Part shown: in pieces, positions 55,088 through 64,000 of the stretch
Layout: every line of letters starts with the position of its first letter
Numbering within the stretch: the first letter of the stretch is position 1
Assembly: GCF_013408425.1 (NCBI RefSeq)
Contig: NZ_JACBYV010000001.1
Span: 5,642,001-5,706,000 of the forward strand
Length of the DNA: 64,000 nt
Origin: Pseudomonas flavescens
Lineage (GTDB): Bacteria > Pseudomonadota > Gammaproteobacteria > Pseudomonadales > Pseudomonadaceae
Direction of reading: 5' to 3'
The notes under the pieces: model-generated
What the model was told of the DNA's origin: nothing
Database searches by the model: none
The model's input: only the letters and a program-made list of their open reading frames with translations
Position numbers and translations under genes: made by a program

Positions 55088-56182
55088 ATGGAAACCGTGC
55101 AGCAGATACCGCCGGGCATCGCGTCGGTCAGCGATTATCGCGCCATCGCCCAGACGCGCATGAGCGAGCAGGCCTGGGCTTATATCGACGGCGGCGTTGC
55201 CGATGAGCTGACCCTGCAGGCCAACGTCGCGGCCTTCCAGCACCTGCGCCTGCGCAGCCGGGTGTTGCGTGACCTCAGTGGGGGGCATACCCGCAGGCAA
55301 CTGTTTGGCGTCACCCACGATTTCCCGATCCTGCTGGCGCCGGTCGCTTACCAGAAGCTCGCCCATCCGGCGGGCGAGTTGGCCACGGTGATGGCTGCGT
55401 CGGCCTTGCAGGCCGGGATGATCGTCAGCACTCAGGCGAGCACCAGCCTGGAAGCGATTGCCGCAGCGGCCAGCAACCCGTTGTGGTTTCAGCTGTACAT
55501 CCAGCCCGACCGGGCTTTTACCGAAGCCCTTGTACGGCGCGCTGAAGCGGCCGGTTATCGTGCGCTGGTGCTGACGGTGGACGCGCCCGTCAACGGCGTG
55601 CGCAACCGCGAGCAGCGTGCAGGGTTCGTGCTGCCTGAGGGTGTGCAGGCAGTCAATCTGCAGGGCATGCGCACGCCCGTCATCAAACCCGCACCGGACA
55701 ACGGCGCCTTGCTGCTCGGTGGCAGCCTGCTCGCTGCGGCGCCGACTTGGGCAGATATACGCTGGCTGCGCTCGATCACCACGTTGCCGCTGCTACTCAA
55801 GGGTGTCACCGAAGTGGATGACGCCAATGAAGCCCTGGCGCAGGGCGTGGATGGTTTGATCGTGTCCAACCATGGCGGCCGAACGCTCGATGGCATGGCC
55901 GCCAGCCTCGACTCCCTGGAGCCGATTGCCGATGCACTGCAGGGCCGAATGCCGCTGCTGTTCGACGGTGGCATTCGGCGCGGCAGCGACATCCTCAAGG
56001 CGCTGGCGCTGGGCGCCGATGCGGTGCTGATCGGCAGGCCTTACCTCTATGGCCTGGCCGCTGCCGGGGCCGCTGGTGTGGCCCATGTGATCCAGCTCTT
56101 GCGTGCCGAGCTGGAGGTGGCCATGGCGTTGACCGGTTGCCGTGATCTGGCGGCCATCGACAAACGGGTGCTGGCACGCTGA
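55088..56182 (+). CDS. FMN-dependent 2-hydroxy-acid oxidase/dehydrogenase (LldD/GOX family)
   Basis: This 364-residue TIM-barrel flavoprotein carries AWAYIDGGVADELTLQANVA, FPILLAPVAYQKLAHPAGEL, LWFQLYIQPDR, the FMN/substrate motif IVSNHGGRTLDGM (active-site His) and FDGGIRRGSDILKALALGAD. It oxidises an (S)-2-hydroxy acid such as lactate or glycolate. It sits between piuC and the TonB receptor, where P. aeruginosa (as I remember it) has no such gene, so it is an addition to the iron-responsive operon. A role in degrading hydroxy-acid siderophore parts is speculation. Confidence 0.88.
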   Translation: METVQQIPPGIASVSDYRAIAQTRMSEQAWAYIDGGVADELTLQANVAAFQHLRLRSRVLRDLSGGHTRRQLFGVTHDFPILLAPVAYQKLAHPAGELATVMAASALQAGMIVSTQASTSLEAIAAAASNPLWFQLYIQPDRAFTEALVRRAEAAGYRALVLTVDAPVNGVRNREQRAGFVLPEGVQAVNLQGMRTPVIKPAPDNGALLLGGSLLAAAPTWADIRWLRSITTLPLLLKGVTEVDDANEALAQGVDGLIVSNHGGRTLDGMAASLDSLEPIADALQGRMPLLFDGGIRRGSDILKALALGADAVLIGRPYLYGLAAAGAAGVAHVIQLLRAELEVAMALTGCRDLAAIDKRVLAR

Positions 56183-56277
56183 CCGATCAACAGGGCGGCT
56201 TCACTGATGAGCAAGGCTGGAGCGCTGGCCCTGCGCGTCAGCCGCCATTCGAGATCGAACCGATGCATGCCGCCAAT

Positions 56278-56296
56278 GAGAATGATTGTAATTAGC
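56278..56296 (+). promoter_or_regulatory. Fur-box-like site upstream of the TonB receptor
   Basis: GAGAATGATTGTAATTAGC matches about 13 of 17 comparable positions of the Fur consensus GATAATGATAATCATTATC and lies ~50 bases before the receptor gene. Confidence 0.65.
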
Positions 56297-56347
56297 TGAT
56301 GGTAGTATATATCATTTGCTCTTCACGACTTTTCGGGGGGAGCTTTC

Positions 56348-58567
56348 ATGTTGCACATAAAAAAATCGCTAACGCGTCGTCCTCAACCTAGCCTGCTGGC
56401 CTCGGCCATCGGCTTTGCCTTGGCTTCTTGTGCGTGGGGTGCGGTTGCCCAATCGGCCACCAAACCAGGCTCGCTCGAGCTAGGTGACGTAAGGATTCAG
56501 GGCCAGCAGGAGGAAAATTACCGGGTCGAGCAGTCTGCATCGGCAAAGATCGCGACGCCCTTGCTCGATACTCCACAGACCATCACGGTAGTGCCGCAGA
56601 AACTCATCGAGGAGCAGCAGGCGCTGAGTTTGCGCCAGGTGCTGTCCAATGTGTCCGGTATCACCTTCAACGCCGGGGAGGGCGGTGGTGGTTCGGGTGA
56701 CAGCATCAACATTCGTGGCTTCAGTGCCAACGCCAACATGCAGATCGACGGCCTGCGTGACAGCGCGCAGACCAGCCGCACCGACACCTTCAACATCGAT
56801 CAGGTCGAGGTCATCAAGGGCCCGAACTCGGTATTCGGTGGCGCCGGCACCACGGGCGGCAGCATCAACGTGATCAGCAAGCAGCCGCAGGATCGCGCCT
56901 TCACGCGTATCGGTGGCAGCGTGGGCACCGACAGCTACTACCGCATGACGCTCGACACCAACCAGCCGCTCGAAGGTGTGGGCACCGACAGCGCCGTGCG
57001 CCTGAACCTGATGGGCCACAAGAACGACGTAGCGGGGCGCGACGAGATCGACCGCAAGCGCTGGGGGATTGCCCCGTCGCTGCGCCTGGGGCTGAACGAC
57101 TCCACCCGTCTGACCCTCAGCCTGCACCACCAGCAGGACGACAACCTACCGGATTACGGCGTGCCAGCACTGGACGGCAAGCGCCTGGCCGGTGTCGATC
57201 GCGAGGCCTACTTCGGCTGGAAGAACCTCGACAAGGAAGAGATCGAGCAAAGCGCGTTCACCGCCAACTTCGAGCACGAGTTCAACGATGACCTGAGCAT
57301 CCAGAACCTGACCCGCTACAGCCTGGTCAACCGCGATACCACGGTGTCGGCGTCCCACGTCAATACCACCGGGTTGCCGGCAGGCAGTTACCGGCCAGCG
57401 GGCCCGCAAGGTTATGGCCGCGATGCCGAGACTGAAATGTGGATCAACCAGACCAACCTGAAGGCGGCTTTCGATACCTTCGGCCTGGCGCACAATCTGG
57501 TGGTCGGAGCGGAAATTTCCCGCGAGACTCTGGATCTGCGCACTTACAGCTACAACCTGACCAGCGCGGCGCCTTATCCGGTTGCCAATCTAGGCAATCC
57601 TCCCAAGTACTGGAGCGGTGCGACCAACAAGGCCAACAGCGGTTACACCGAGACCAAGCTGACCGACAAGGCGATCTACTTCTTCGACACCATTGCCCTC
57701 AATGAGCAATGGGACCTCAATGGCGGCGTGCGGGTGGACTGGATGGACGGCCAAGCCCGCGCCTTCAATGCCACGCAGCAGCCAACTACCCGTTTCGACT
57801 CCAATGATCGCAAGGCCAGCAGCCGCGTCGGTTTGGTCTACAAGCCTGTGGAGAACGGACGGTTCTATGTCGCCTGGGGCAACTCCTTCAACCCGTCGGC
57901 CGAAAACCTGGCGTCTACAGGCGGTGGCTTGACCGTCGCGACAGCGAACCTGGACCCGGAAAAGAACGAGACGTGGGAGCTGGGTACCAAGTGGGAGCTG
58001 TTCGACCGCCGAGTGGAACTGGACGCGGCGGTATTCCGGGTGGAGAAGAGCAATGCTCGGGAAACCATGTCCGACGGCTCGACGCAGTTGGCGGGCAAAC
58101 AGCGTGTCGATGGCTTCGAGCTGGGCCTGACCGGTCATGTGACCGAACAGTGGGATGTGTTCGCCAACTACACCTTCCTCGACAGCGAGACGCTCAAGGC
58201 CGCCGATACTCCGGCAGGTGTGGGGCGCGTAGGGCAGGCGCTGGGCAATACACCGCCACGCTCCTTCAACCTGTGGACAACCTACGAGCTGCCTGCAGGC
58301 TGGAGCATCGGCTACGGCGCTCGCTACGTCAGCGAGCGCAACGTGACCTCCAGCACGCGCGCCAAACTGGATGACTACTGGCTGCACAACGCCATGGTTG
58401 CCTACAAGGTCAACGAGAATCTGGATCTGCAGCTCAACGTCAACAACCTGTTCGATAAGGATTACGTCGAGCGAGTGCGCCAGCAGGCTGGTGCGGTGGC
58501 ACGTTCTTCAGCTATCGAATATGGCGATGGCCGTTCTGCCCTGTTGTCTGCGACCTACAACTTCTGA
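56348..58567 (+). CDS. piuA: TonB-dependent siderophore receptor (PiuA-like)
   Basis: This 739-residue outer-membrane receptor has a signal peptide (LLASAIGFALASCAWGAVAQ), a plug domain at ~50-190 (LLDTPQTITVVPQKLIEEQQ, DSINIRGFSANANMQIDGLR, NIDQVEVIKGPNSVFGGAGT) and a 22-strand barrel ending in SALLSATYNF with the terminal Phe. Gene order piuC–(extra gene)–receptor–PepSY reductase matches the P. aeruginosa piu locus, whose receptor takes up catechol-type siderophores and siderophore-drug conjugates. A strong terminator follows. Confidence 0.88.
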   Translation: MLHIKKSLTRRPQPSLLASAIGFALASCAWGAVAQSATKPGSLELGDVRIQGQQEENYRVEQSASAKIATPLLDTPQTITVVPQKLIEEQQALSLRQVLSNVSGITFNAGEGGGGSGDSINIRGFSANANMQIDGLRDSAQTSRTDTFNIDQVEVIKGPNSVFGGAGTTGGSINVISKQPQDRAFTRIGGSVGTDSYYRMTLDTNQPLEGVGTDSAVRLNLMGHKNDVAGRDEIDRKRWGIAPSLRLGLNDSTRLTLSLHHQQDDNLPDYGVPALDGKRLAGVDREAYFGWKNLDKEEIEQSAFTANFEHEFNDDLSIQNLTRYSLVNRDTTVSASHVNTTGLPAGSYRPAGPQGYGRDAETEMWINQTNLKAAFDTFGLAHNLVVGAEISRETLDLRTYSYNLTSAAPYPVANLGNPPKYWSGATNKANSGYTETKLTDKAIYFFDTIALNEQWDLNGGVRVDWMDGQARAFNATQQPTTRFDSNDRKASSRVGLVYKPVENGRFYVAWGNSFNPSAENLASTGGGLTVATANLDPEKNETWELGTKWELFDRRVELDAAVFRVEKSNARETMSDGSTQLAGKQRVDGFELGLTGHVTEQWDVFANYTFLDSETLKAADTPAGVGRVGQALGNTPPRSFNLWTTYELPAGWSIGYGARYVSERNVTSSTRAKLDDYWLHNAMVAYKVNENLDLQLNVNNLFDKDYVERVRQQAGAVARSSAIEYGDGRSALLSATYNF

Positions 58568-58580
58568 TTCAAACCTGACC

Positions 58581-58615
58581 AGCCCCGCCAACGCACCAGC
58601 GTTGGCGGGGCTTTC
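58581..58615 (+). terminator. Terminator of the receptor gene
   Basis: A perfect 14-bp stem (AGCCCCGCCAACGC, loop ACCA, complement) ends in TTTCTC, 14 bases after the stop. Confidence 0.88.
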
Positions 58616-58667
58616 TCGCAGGTGGGGTCTGGATGGCTGTAAAGGTCGGGTAAATATCGAGCATTCC

Positions 58668-58682
58668 AAATGATTCTCATCT
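58668..58682 (+). promoter_or_regulatory. Fur-box-like site upstream of the PepSY reductase gene
   Basis: AAATGATTCTCATCT (reverse AGATGAGAATCATTT) resembles a Fur half-palindrome, and a terminator separates this gene from the receptor, so it likely has its own iron-regulated promoter. Confidence 0.55.
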
Positions 58683-58718
58683 AGAGTCGCGCGGTTTCAT
58701 GTCAGGTCCATCTGCTGA

Positions 58719-61250
58719 GTGTTAATCGTGTTCAAGAAAGTCTTGTTCCAACTGCACTGGTTTTTTGGCATCACTGCCGGCCTGGTGCTTGCCCTGATGG
58801 GCGTGACCGGTGCGCTGTACAGCTTTCAGGAGGAAATCCTGCTGGCGATCAATCCGCAGATGGCGGTGACGGCGCAGCCGGGATCGGTACTCGAGCCCGG
58901 CGAGATGATCGAGCGGCTGCAAGCTCAGGGCATCGGTGTGTCCGGCCTTTATGTGGATACCGAAGGCGGCCAGCCAGCGCGGGTGTTCCTGACCCCGCCG
59001 CCGGGTGAGCGACGTGGCGGTGTGCGCTTCGTCGACCCTTACACCGCCGAGTCACTGGGCGAGCCGCGGGGCATGGCGTTCTTCGGTCTGATGCTGCAAC
59101 TGCATCGCTTCCTCGCCATGGGCCAGACGGGCCGGCAGATCACCGGCGCCTGTACCATCGCCCTGGTGTTCTTCTGCCTGTCCGGGCTCTATCTGCGCTG
59201 GCCGCGGCGGGTGTTCAGCTGGCGCGCCTGGCTGACGTTCGACTGGGCCAAGAAGGGCCGTGCTTTCAACTGGGATCTGCATGCAGTGGTCGGCACCTGG
59301 TGCCTGCCGCTTTATCTGTGTGCGGCGCTGACGGGCCTGTATTGGTCATACGACTGGTACCGCAGCGGCCTGGAAACCCTGCTCAGCGATACGCCCCGTG
59401 AGGCAGGCGAGGGGCGCGGCCGACGCGGCCCACCGCCCGATGGCCAGCCAAAGCCTGAGGTGAACTACGCGAACCTCTGGCAAGGCATTCAGCGAACGGC
59501 GGGCGACAAGCTCGGCGTTTACAGCCTGCAGCTGCCCAATGCACTCGGCCAGCCGGCGCGGGTGTTCTTCATGCTGCGCGACGCCGAGCACACACGCGCC
59601 TTCAACCAGATGCAGCTCGACCCGCTGACCGGCGAAGCCAAGCAGGTCGAGCGCTACGCCGACAAGTCGTTCAAGGCGCAACTGCTGGCCAGTGTCTACG
59701 CCCTGCATACCGGTGAGTACTTCGGCATGCCCGGGCGGGTGCTGATGATGGTCGCCAGTTTGCTGATGCCATTGTTCTTCATCACCGGCTGGTTGCTGTA
59801 CCTGGACCGACGACGCAAGAAGCGTGCGGCGCTGGCAGCCCGCCAGGCGCTGGCTGGTGGCGAAGGCGGTGAATCCTGGTTGGTGGCGTTCGCCAGCCAG
59901 AGCGGCTTCGCCGAGCAACTGGCCTGGCAGACGGCCGGGCAGTTGCAGGCGGCCGGCATGACGGTGGAGGTGCAGCCGCTGGCGCGCATCGATACCGCCA
60001 GGCTGAGTACCACGCCCCGTGCCTTGCTGGTGCTCAGCACCTTTGGCGACGGCGAGGCGCCGGATAGCGCTCGCGGCGTGGAAAGGCAATGGCTGGCGGC
60101 GACCCTGGATCTGCCGCAGCTGCGCTATGCGGTACTGGCTCTCGGTGATCGGCAGTACAGCCAATTCTGCGGCTTTGCCCGGCGCCTCGACGACTGGTTG
60201 TACAGCCGTGGAGCCCTGCGTCTCGGCGAGCGTGTCGAGGTCGACGGTGACGACGAGGCGGCGCTGCTCGCCTGGCAACGGCAATTGGCCGATCTGACCG
60301 GCGTGCAGCCGCTACCGGTGCAGCACGTACCCTTCGATGGCTGGACGCTGCGCGCGCGTGAATGCCTCAATCCCCACGGCCAGGGTCAGAGCACCTGGCT
60401 GATCGGCTTGCAGCCACCGACCGGCGTCTCGTGGGAGGCCGGCGATATCCTGGAGATTGTGCCGCGCAATGGCGAGGCTCAGGTTCGTCACTGGCTGCAC
60501 GAGCATGGCTTGCAGGCACTGGAATCCGTGGTCATCGAGCCGTTGGGGCACACGCTTGGCGAGGCGCTGAGCGCTCGTCAGTTACCGTTCAGCGCCAGCC
60601 ATCTGGTTGGTCTGCATGCCCAGGCGCTGCTCGATGCGCTGGTGCCGCTGGCGAGCCGCGAGTACTCCATCGCGTCCTTGCCCGAGGAGGGCAAGCTGGA
60701 GCTGATCGTACGCCAGCAACACCTTGCTAACGGGCAGCTGGGCGCGGGCTCCGGCTGGGTGACCGCGCATCTGCCGGTCGGTGCACAGCTGCTGGCGCGG
60801 GTGCGTCGCAACAGTGGTTTCCATGCTCCCGTGGATGATCGACCGGTGATCCTGATCGGCAACGGCACGGGCCTGGCGGGTCTGCGCAGCCTGCTCAAAG
60901 CACGCATCGCGGCAGGCCATACGCGCAACTGGCTGCTGTTTGGCGAGCGCAGTGTCGAGCACGATTTCTACTGCGGTGAGGAACTGCAGGGCTGGGCGAA
61001 TGGCGGCCAGCTGCAGCGTCTTGATCTGGCCTTCTCCCGCGATCAGGCACAGCGCATCTACGTGCAGGATCGACTGCGTGAAGCAACCGAGGAGCTACGT
61101 GCATGGATCGCCGATGGCGCTGCCGTCTATGTATGCGGCAGCCTGCAGGGCATGGCGGCGGGGGTGGATCAGGTGTTGCGCGAGGTGCTGGGCGAGGCGG
61201 TGGTCGAGGAGCTGGTGGAGCAGGGACGGTACCGGCGGGATGTGTACTGA
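58719..61250 (+). CDS. PepSY-membrane / flavodoxin / FAD-NAD(P) reductase fusion
   Basis: This 843-residue inner-membrane protein has PepSY-type transmembrane segments at ~1-370 (FFGITAGLVLALMGVTGALY with haem-type His residues; LLMPLFFITGWLLYLDRR), a flavodoxin domain at ~385-530 (LVAFASQSGFAEQLAWQTAG, LSTFGDGEAPDSA) and a ferredoxin-reductase-like module to the end (REYSIASLPEEGKLELIVRQ, LIGNGTGLAGLRSL, VYVCGSLQGMA). It passes NAD(P)H electrons through FMN/FAD across the membrane and is proposed to reduce ferric siderophore. A Fur-like site precedes it. The start is probably a GTG or TTG at 58719-58730. Confidence 0.88.
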   Translation: MLIVFKKVLFQLHWFFGITAGLVLALMGVTGALYSFQEEILLAINPQMAVTAQPGSVLEPGEMIERLQAQGIGVSGLYVDTEGGQPARVFLTPPPGERRGGVRFVDPYTAESLGEPRGMAFFGLMLQLHRFLAMGQTGRQITGACTIALVFFCLSGLYLRWPRRVFSWRAWLTFDWAKKGRAFNWDLHAVVGTWCLPLYLCAALTGLYWSYDWYRSGLETLLSDTPREAGEGRGRRGPPPDGQPKPEVNYANLWQGIQRTAGDKLGVYSLQLPNALGQPARVFFMLRDAEHTRAFNQMQLDPLTGEAKQVERYADKSFKAQLLASVYALHTGEYFGMPGRVLMMVASLLMPLFFITGWLLYLDRRRKKRAALAARQALAGGEGGESWLVAFASQSGFAEQLAWQTAGQLQAAGMTVEVQPLARIDTARLSTTPRALLVLSTFGDGEAPDSARGVERQWLAATLDLPQLRYAVLALGDRQYSQFCGFARRLDDWLYSRGALRLGERVEVDGDDEAALLAWQRQLADLTGVQPLPVQHVPFDGWTLRARECLNPHGQGQSTWLIGLQPPTGVSWEAGDILEIVPRNGEAQVRHWLHEHGLQALESVVIEPLGHTLGEALSARQLPFSASHLVGLHAQALLDALVPLASREYSIASLPEEGKLELIVRQQHLANGQLGAGSGWVTAHLPVGAQLLARVRRNSGFHAPVDDRPVILIGNGTGLAGLRSLLKARIAAGHTRNWLLFGERSVEHDFYCGEELQGWANGGQLQRLDLAFSRDQAQRIYVQDRLREATEELRAWIADGAAVYVCGSLQGMAAGVDQVLREVLGEAVVEELVEQGRYRRDVY

Positions 61251-61395
61251 GGGCTCGCTCTGTCGTTATGGGCAAGTGCTGAAGTGGGTGCGGCCCGTGC
61301 GCTAATCGCGGGCATGGCTAGGCGTCCCCGCCCGCTACCACCGTCGAGCTGACCTCCTGACCCGCTGCTGCATTCGTCACGCTGGCTGCCTGAGT

Positions 61396-61426
61396 CGTCG
61401 GGCGCAGCGTGCTGCTGCGCCCGACG
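61396..61426. terminator. Shared hairpin between convergent reductase and dppF genes
   Basis: CGTCGGGCGCAGC and its complement form a 13-bp stem with loop GTGCT, six bases beyond the dppF stop. There is no clear T run on either side, so termination is likely but not certain. Confidence 0.5.
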
Positions 61427-61431
61427 TGCGG

Positions 61432-62403
61432 TCAGAGAAACTGCTCGGCGTGATGGCAGGCCACTTGGCGGCCATCGAGCGGGCGCAATAGCGGAAGTTC
61501 GCTCTGGCAGCGTTCGGTAGCGTAGGGGCAGCGCTTGTGGAAGGCGCAACCCGATGGCGGGTTCAGCGGGTTGGGCAGTTCACCGACGATCTTGATCTTC
61601 GGCTTGGCCGGATCCGGGTGGATGGTCGGCGTGGCCGACAGCAATGCCTTGGTGTACGGGTGCAGCGGGCGTTCGTAGATGCGCTCGCTGGGGCCGATCT
61701 CCGCCGGGCGGCCGAGGTACATGACCAGCACGTCGTCCGCTACGTGACGCACCACCGAGAGGTTGTGGGAGATGAACACGTAGCCGGTCTTGAACTCTTC
61801 CTGCAGGTCCATGAACAGGTTGAGCACCTGCGCCTGGATCGACACGTCCAGCGCCGAGGTCGGCTCATCGGCCACCAGCACCTTGGGGGTGAGCATCATG
61901 GCGCGGGCCAGGGCGATACGCTGGCGCTGGCCGCCGGAGAACATGTGCGGGTAGCGCTGATAGTGCTCGGGGCGCAGGCCCACCTGGCTCATCATCGCCT
62001 GGACTTTCTCACGACGCTCGAGACGTGACAGACCGGTATTGATGAGCAGTGGCTCTGCCAGCTGATCACCGATCTTCTGGCGTGGGTTGAGCGAGGCATA
62101 GGGGTTCTGGAAGACCATCTGCACGTCGCGACGCAGTTGCTTGCGCTTCTGGGCATTGGCGCCCGCGACTTCCTGGCCGGCGATCTGCAGCGAGCCCGAA
62201 GAGGGTTCTTCGATCAGTGTCAGGGCACGGGCCAGGGTGGATTTGCCGCAGCCGGATTCACCGACCACGGCCAGGGTCTTGCCAGCTTGCAGCTCGAAGG
62301 ACACACCATTGAGCGCCTGCACCGTGGCACTGGGTTTGAACAGCCCCTGGGAAACGGTGTAGTGACGTGTCAGTTCGCGTGCGGTCAGGACGGTCGTCAT
62401 CAC
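61432..62403 (-). CDS. dppF: Dipeptide ABC transporter ATP-binding protein DppF
   Basis: This 323-residue ABC ATPase has Walker [18 protein letters not shown]-loop region [20 protein letters not shown], signature [16 protein letters not shown], Walker [13 protein letters not shown], and the oligopeptide-family C-terminal [19 protein letters not shown] with Cys residues (iron-sulfur-type motif). It energises peptide import with DppD. Its start overlaps the dppD stop by 4 bp. Confidence 0.94.
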   Translation of the reverse strand: MMTTVLTARELTRHYTVSQGLFKPSATVQALNGVSFELQAGKTLAVVGESGCGKSTLARALTLIEEPSSGSLQIAGQEVAGANAQKRKQLRRDVQMVFQNPYASLNPRQKIGDQLAEPLLINTGLSRLERREKVQAMMSQVGLRPEHYQRYPHMFSGGQRQRIALARAMMLTPKVLVADEPTSALDVSIQAQVLNLFMDLQEEFKTGYVFISHNLSVVRHVADDVLVMYLGRPAEIGPSERIYERPLHPYTKALLSATPTIHPDPAKPKIKIVGELPNPLNPPSGCAFHKRCPYATERCQSELPLLRPLDGRQVACHHAEQFL

Positions 62404-63374
62404 GCCACCTCGGCATTCAGGTTGAGCGGGAAATGGCAGCGCACGGCGCCACGCTCGTGGGGTTCCAGGGCCGGGCGGCGGTCACGGCAGCTCTGCTGCA
62501 CGTAAGGGCAGCGCGGCGACAGCAGGCAGCCATGCGGCCGGTCGTAGCGCCCGGGTACGATGCCGGGCAGGGTCGACAGGCGAGTGGCGCCCAGGCTGTG
62601 TTCGGGGATCGCCTTGATCAGCGCCTCGGTATACGGGTGGGTGGGCGCATCGAACAGCGCCGGCACCTGGCCCAGCTCCACCGCCTGGCCGGCGTACATC
62701 ACGCAGACCCGGTTGGCGGTTTCGGCGACCACGGCCAGGTCGTGAGTGATCAGCACCAGGCCCATGTTCTGCTCGCGTTGCAGGTCGAGCAGCAGCTCCA
62801 TGATCTGCGCCTGAATGGTCACGTCCAGGGCGGTGGTGGGTTCGTCGGCGATCAGCAGCTTGGGCTCGGCAGCGATCGCCATGGCGATCGCGACGCGCTG
62901 GCTCATGCCGCCGGACAGCTGGTGCGGGTAGGCCTCGAGGCGGCTCGCCGCCCCTGGAATCTCCACCCGCTCGAGCAGTTGCAGGGCTCGCTGACGAGCT
63001 GCCTTGCCCTTGAGGCCGAGGTGCTGGCGGAGTACTTCCTCGATCTGGAAACCCACGGTGAAGCTGGGGTTCAGCGCGGTCATCGGGTCCTGGAAGATCA
63101 TCGACAGATCCTTGCCGACGATGTGGCGACGCTGGCGGCCCTTGAGGGTGAGCATGTCGGTACCGTCGAAGACCAGGCGGTCCGCGCGCACGATGCCGGG
63201 GGAGTCGATCAGGCCCATCAGCGCCATCATGGTCACCGACTTGCCGGAGCCGGACTCACCGACGATGGCCAGCACTTCGCCCTTGTCGACGCTCAGGTCG
63301 AGACCGTCGACCACCGGTACGGCGTTGGCGTCGCCGAAGCGCACGCTCAGGTTACGGATTTCCAGCAGGCTCAT
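62400..63374 (-). CDS. dppD: Dipeptide ABC transporter ATP-binding protein DppD
   Basis: This 324-residue ABC ATPase has Walker [38 protein letters not shown], signature [16 protein letters not shown], Walker [17 protein letters not shown] and C-terminal [18 protein letters not shown]. The ATG is shared with the stop of a 20-codon frame lying between it and dppC. Confidence 0.94.
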   Translation of the reverse strand: MSLLEIRNLSVRFGDANAVPVVDGLDLSVDKGEVLAIVGESGSGKSVTMMALMGLIDSPGIVRADRLVFDGTDMLTLKGRQRRHIVGKDLSMIFQDPMTALNPSFTVGFQIEEVLRQHLGLKGKAARQRALQLLERVEIPGAASRLEAYPHQLSGGMSQRVAIAMAIAAEPKLLIADEPTTALDVTIQAQIMELLLDLQREQNMGLVLITHDLAVVAETANRVCVMYAGQAVELGQVPALFDAPTHPYTEALIKAIPEHSLGATRLSTLPGIVPGRYDRPHGCLLSPRCPYVQQSCRDRRPALEPHERGAVRCHFPLNLNAEVA

Positions 63375-63433
63375 CGGGCGGCCTCCATCTGCAGGCGAGG
63401 CGCCTGGTGGATAGTGATGCGGAGGTTATTCAT
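63371..63433 (-). CDS. Possible 20-residue coupling peptide between dppC and dppD
   Basis: An ATG with GGAGG six bases upstream opens the frame [20 protein letters not shown], which ends in TGA overlapping the dppD ATG. The arrangement would couple dppD translation to ribosomes entering after dppC. It may instead be a former N-terminal extension of dppD lost by a frameshift. No function for the peptide itself is claimed. Confidence 0.5.
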   Translation of the reverse strand: MNNLRITIHQAPRLQMEAAR

Positions 63434-63444
63434 GATCGGCCTCC

Positions 63445-64000
63445 TCAGATCGCGTTCTTGAGCTTGGGATCCAGCGCATCGCGCAGGCCGTCGCCCATCA
63501 GGTTGATCGCCAGCACGCTGAGCAGAATCGCCAGCCCCGGCAGGGTCACGACCCACCAGGCGCGCTCGATGTAGTCGCGTGCGGAGGCCAGCATGGTGCC
63601 CCACTCGGGGGTTGGCGGTTGTACGCCAAGGCCGAGGAAGCCCAGTGCTGCGGCGTCGAGGATCGCCGAGGAGAAGCTCAGGGTCGCCTGCACGATCAGC
63701 GGTGCCATGCAGTTGGGCAGCACGGTGATGAACATCAGCCGTGGCAGGCTGGCGCCGGCCAGGCGTGCCGCGGTGACGTAGTCGCGGTTCAGCTCGCCCA
63801 TCACCGCGGCGCGGGTCAGGCGCACGTAGGACGGCAGCGAGACGATGGCGATGGCGATCACGGTATTGATCAGCCCAGGGCCGAGGATGGCGACGATGGC
63901 GACCGCCAGCAGCAGCGACGGCAGAGCCAGCATGATGTCCATCAGACGCATGATCGACGGGCCCATCAGGCGCGGGAAGAAGCCCGCGACCAGGCCCAGC
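63445..64000 (-). CDS. dppC: Dipeptide ABC transporter permease DppC (5' end beyond window)
   Basis: The frame is open to the right edge, giving the last ~184 residues of an inner-membrane permease. The EAA loop region is GASLPRLMFITVLPNCMAPL, preceded by IMRLMDIMLALPSLLLAVAI and ending LNLMGDGLRDALDPKLKNAI, as in DppC. The ATG at 63966 is internal. Operon order dppC-D-F with an intervening short frame. Confidence 0.93.
   Translation of the reverse strand, partial: LGLVAGFFPRLMGPSIMRLMDIMLALPSLLLAVAIVAILGPGLINTVIAIAIVSLPSYVRLTRAAVMGELNRDYVTAARLAGASLPRLMFITVLPNCMAPLIVQATLSFSSAILDAAALGFLGLGVQPPTPEWGTMLASARDYIERAWWVVTLPGLAILLSVLAINLMGDGLRDALDPKLKNAI

Overview
The window looks like a Pseudomonas chromosome. 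It is GC-rich and carries the gene neighbourhoods glyA–morA–ettA and piuC–(extra gene)–piuA–flavoreductase, a Dpp-type oligopeptide ABC operon, and REP-type palindromes starting GTGGGAGCGGGC. These assignments come from motifs and remembered family sequences; no search was run.

Region 1 (1–12.3 kb) is catabolic and regulatory. After the tail of an AraC regulator comes a minus-strand run: AraC regulator, SphA/MetA-type outer-membrane protein, MFS transporter, amidase, MoaF-like protein and two SDR dehydrogenases. Its substrate is not known. Then come a soluble chemoreceptor carrying a solute-binding domain at its C terminus, a LuxR regulator, a cupin and a PuuB-like amine oxidase.

Region 2 (12.3–26.6 kb) is a nearly complete 4-hydroxyphenylacetate (homoprotocatechuate) pathway. 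The ring hydroxylase is the two-component C1/C2 type. The meta-cleavage genes hpaG1-G2-E-D-F-H-I end in gabD, which takes the succinic semialdehyde to succinate. Regulators are HpaA (AraC family) and two HpaR paralogues (MarR family). A TTAACGA-core motif lies in three of the intergenic spaces.

Region 3 (26.6–41.1 kb) holds a Bro-N/XRE pair, a tRNA(CAU), a response regulator with two tandemly duplicated hybrid histidine kinases, a small lipoprotein, glyA, the large GGDEF/EAL protein MorA, and ettA.

Region 4 (41.1–52.0 kb) is the most interesting part: a sigma54/RtcR-controlled RNA-repair operon. Reading leftward from a good -24/-12 promoter: rsr (Ro60 orthologue), an array of five Y-RNA-like small RNAs, rtcB, an unknown gene, rlaP (polymerase-beta-fold nucleotidyltransferase), then a second partial copy of the same block (rtcB 3' scrap, HEAT-repeat gene in place of the unknown gene, internally deleted rlaP), and rtcA. 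rtcR is divergent. Three of the five RNAs are circularly permuted tRNA mimics: T arm, acceptor stem closed by a short loop, then D arm. Each sits on a basal stem with the shared signature CGAATGC...TTGTCG. The other two keep the T arm but lack the D arm. The operon ends against six tandem copies of a ~190-bp unit, each with a long REP-like palindrome.

Region 5 (52.2–64 kb) holds gdhA, a small unknown gene, an iron-responsive set (piuC, an FMN-dependent 2-hydroxy-acid oxidase, a TonB-dependent siderophore receptor and a PepSY/flavodoxin reductase, with Fur-box-like sites), and the end of a dipeptide ABC operon (dppF, dppD, dppC cut by the window edge).
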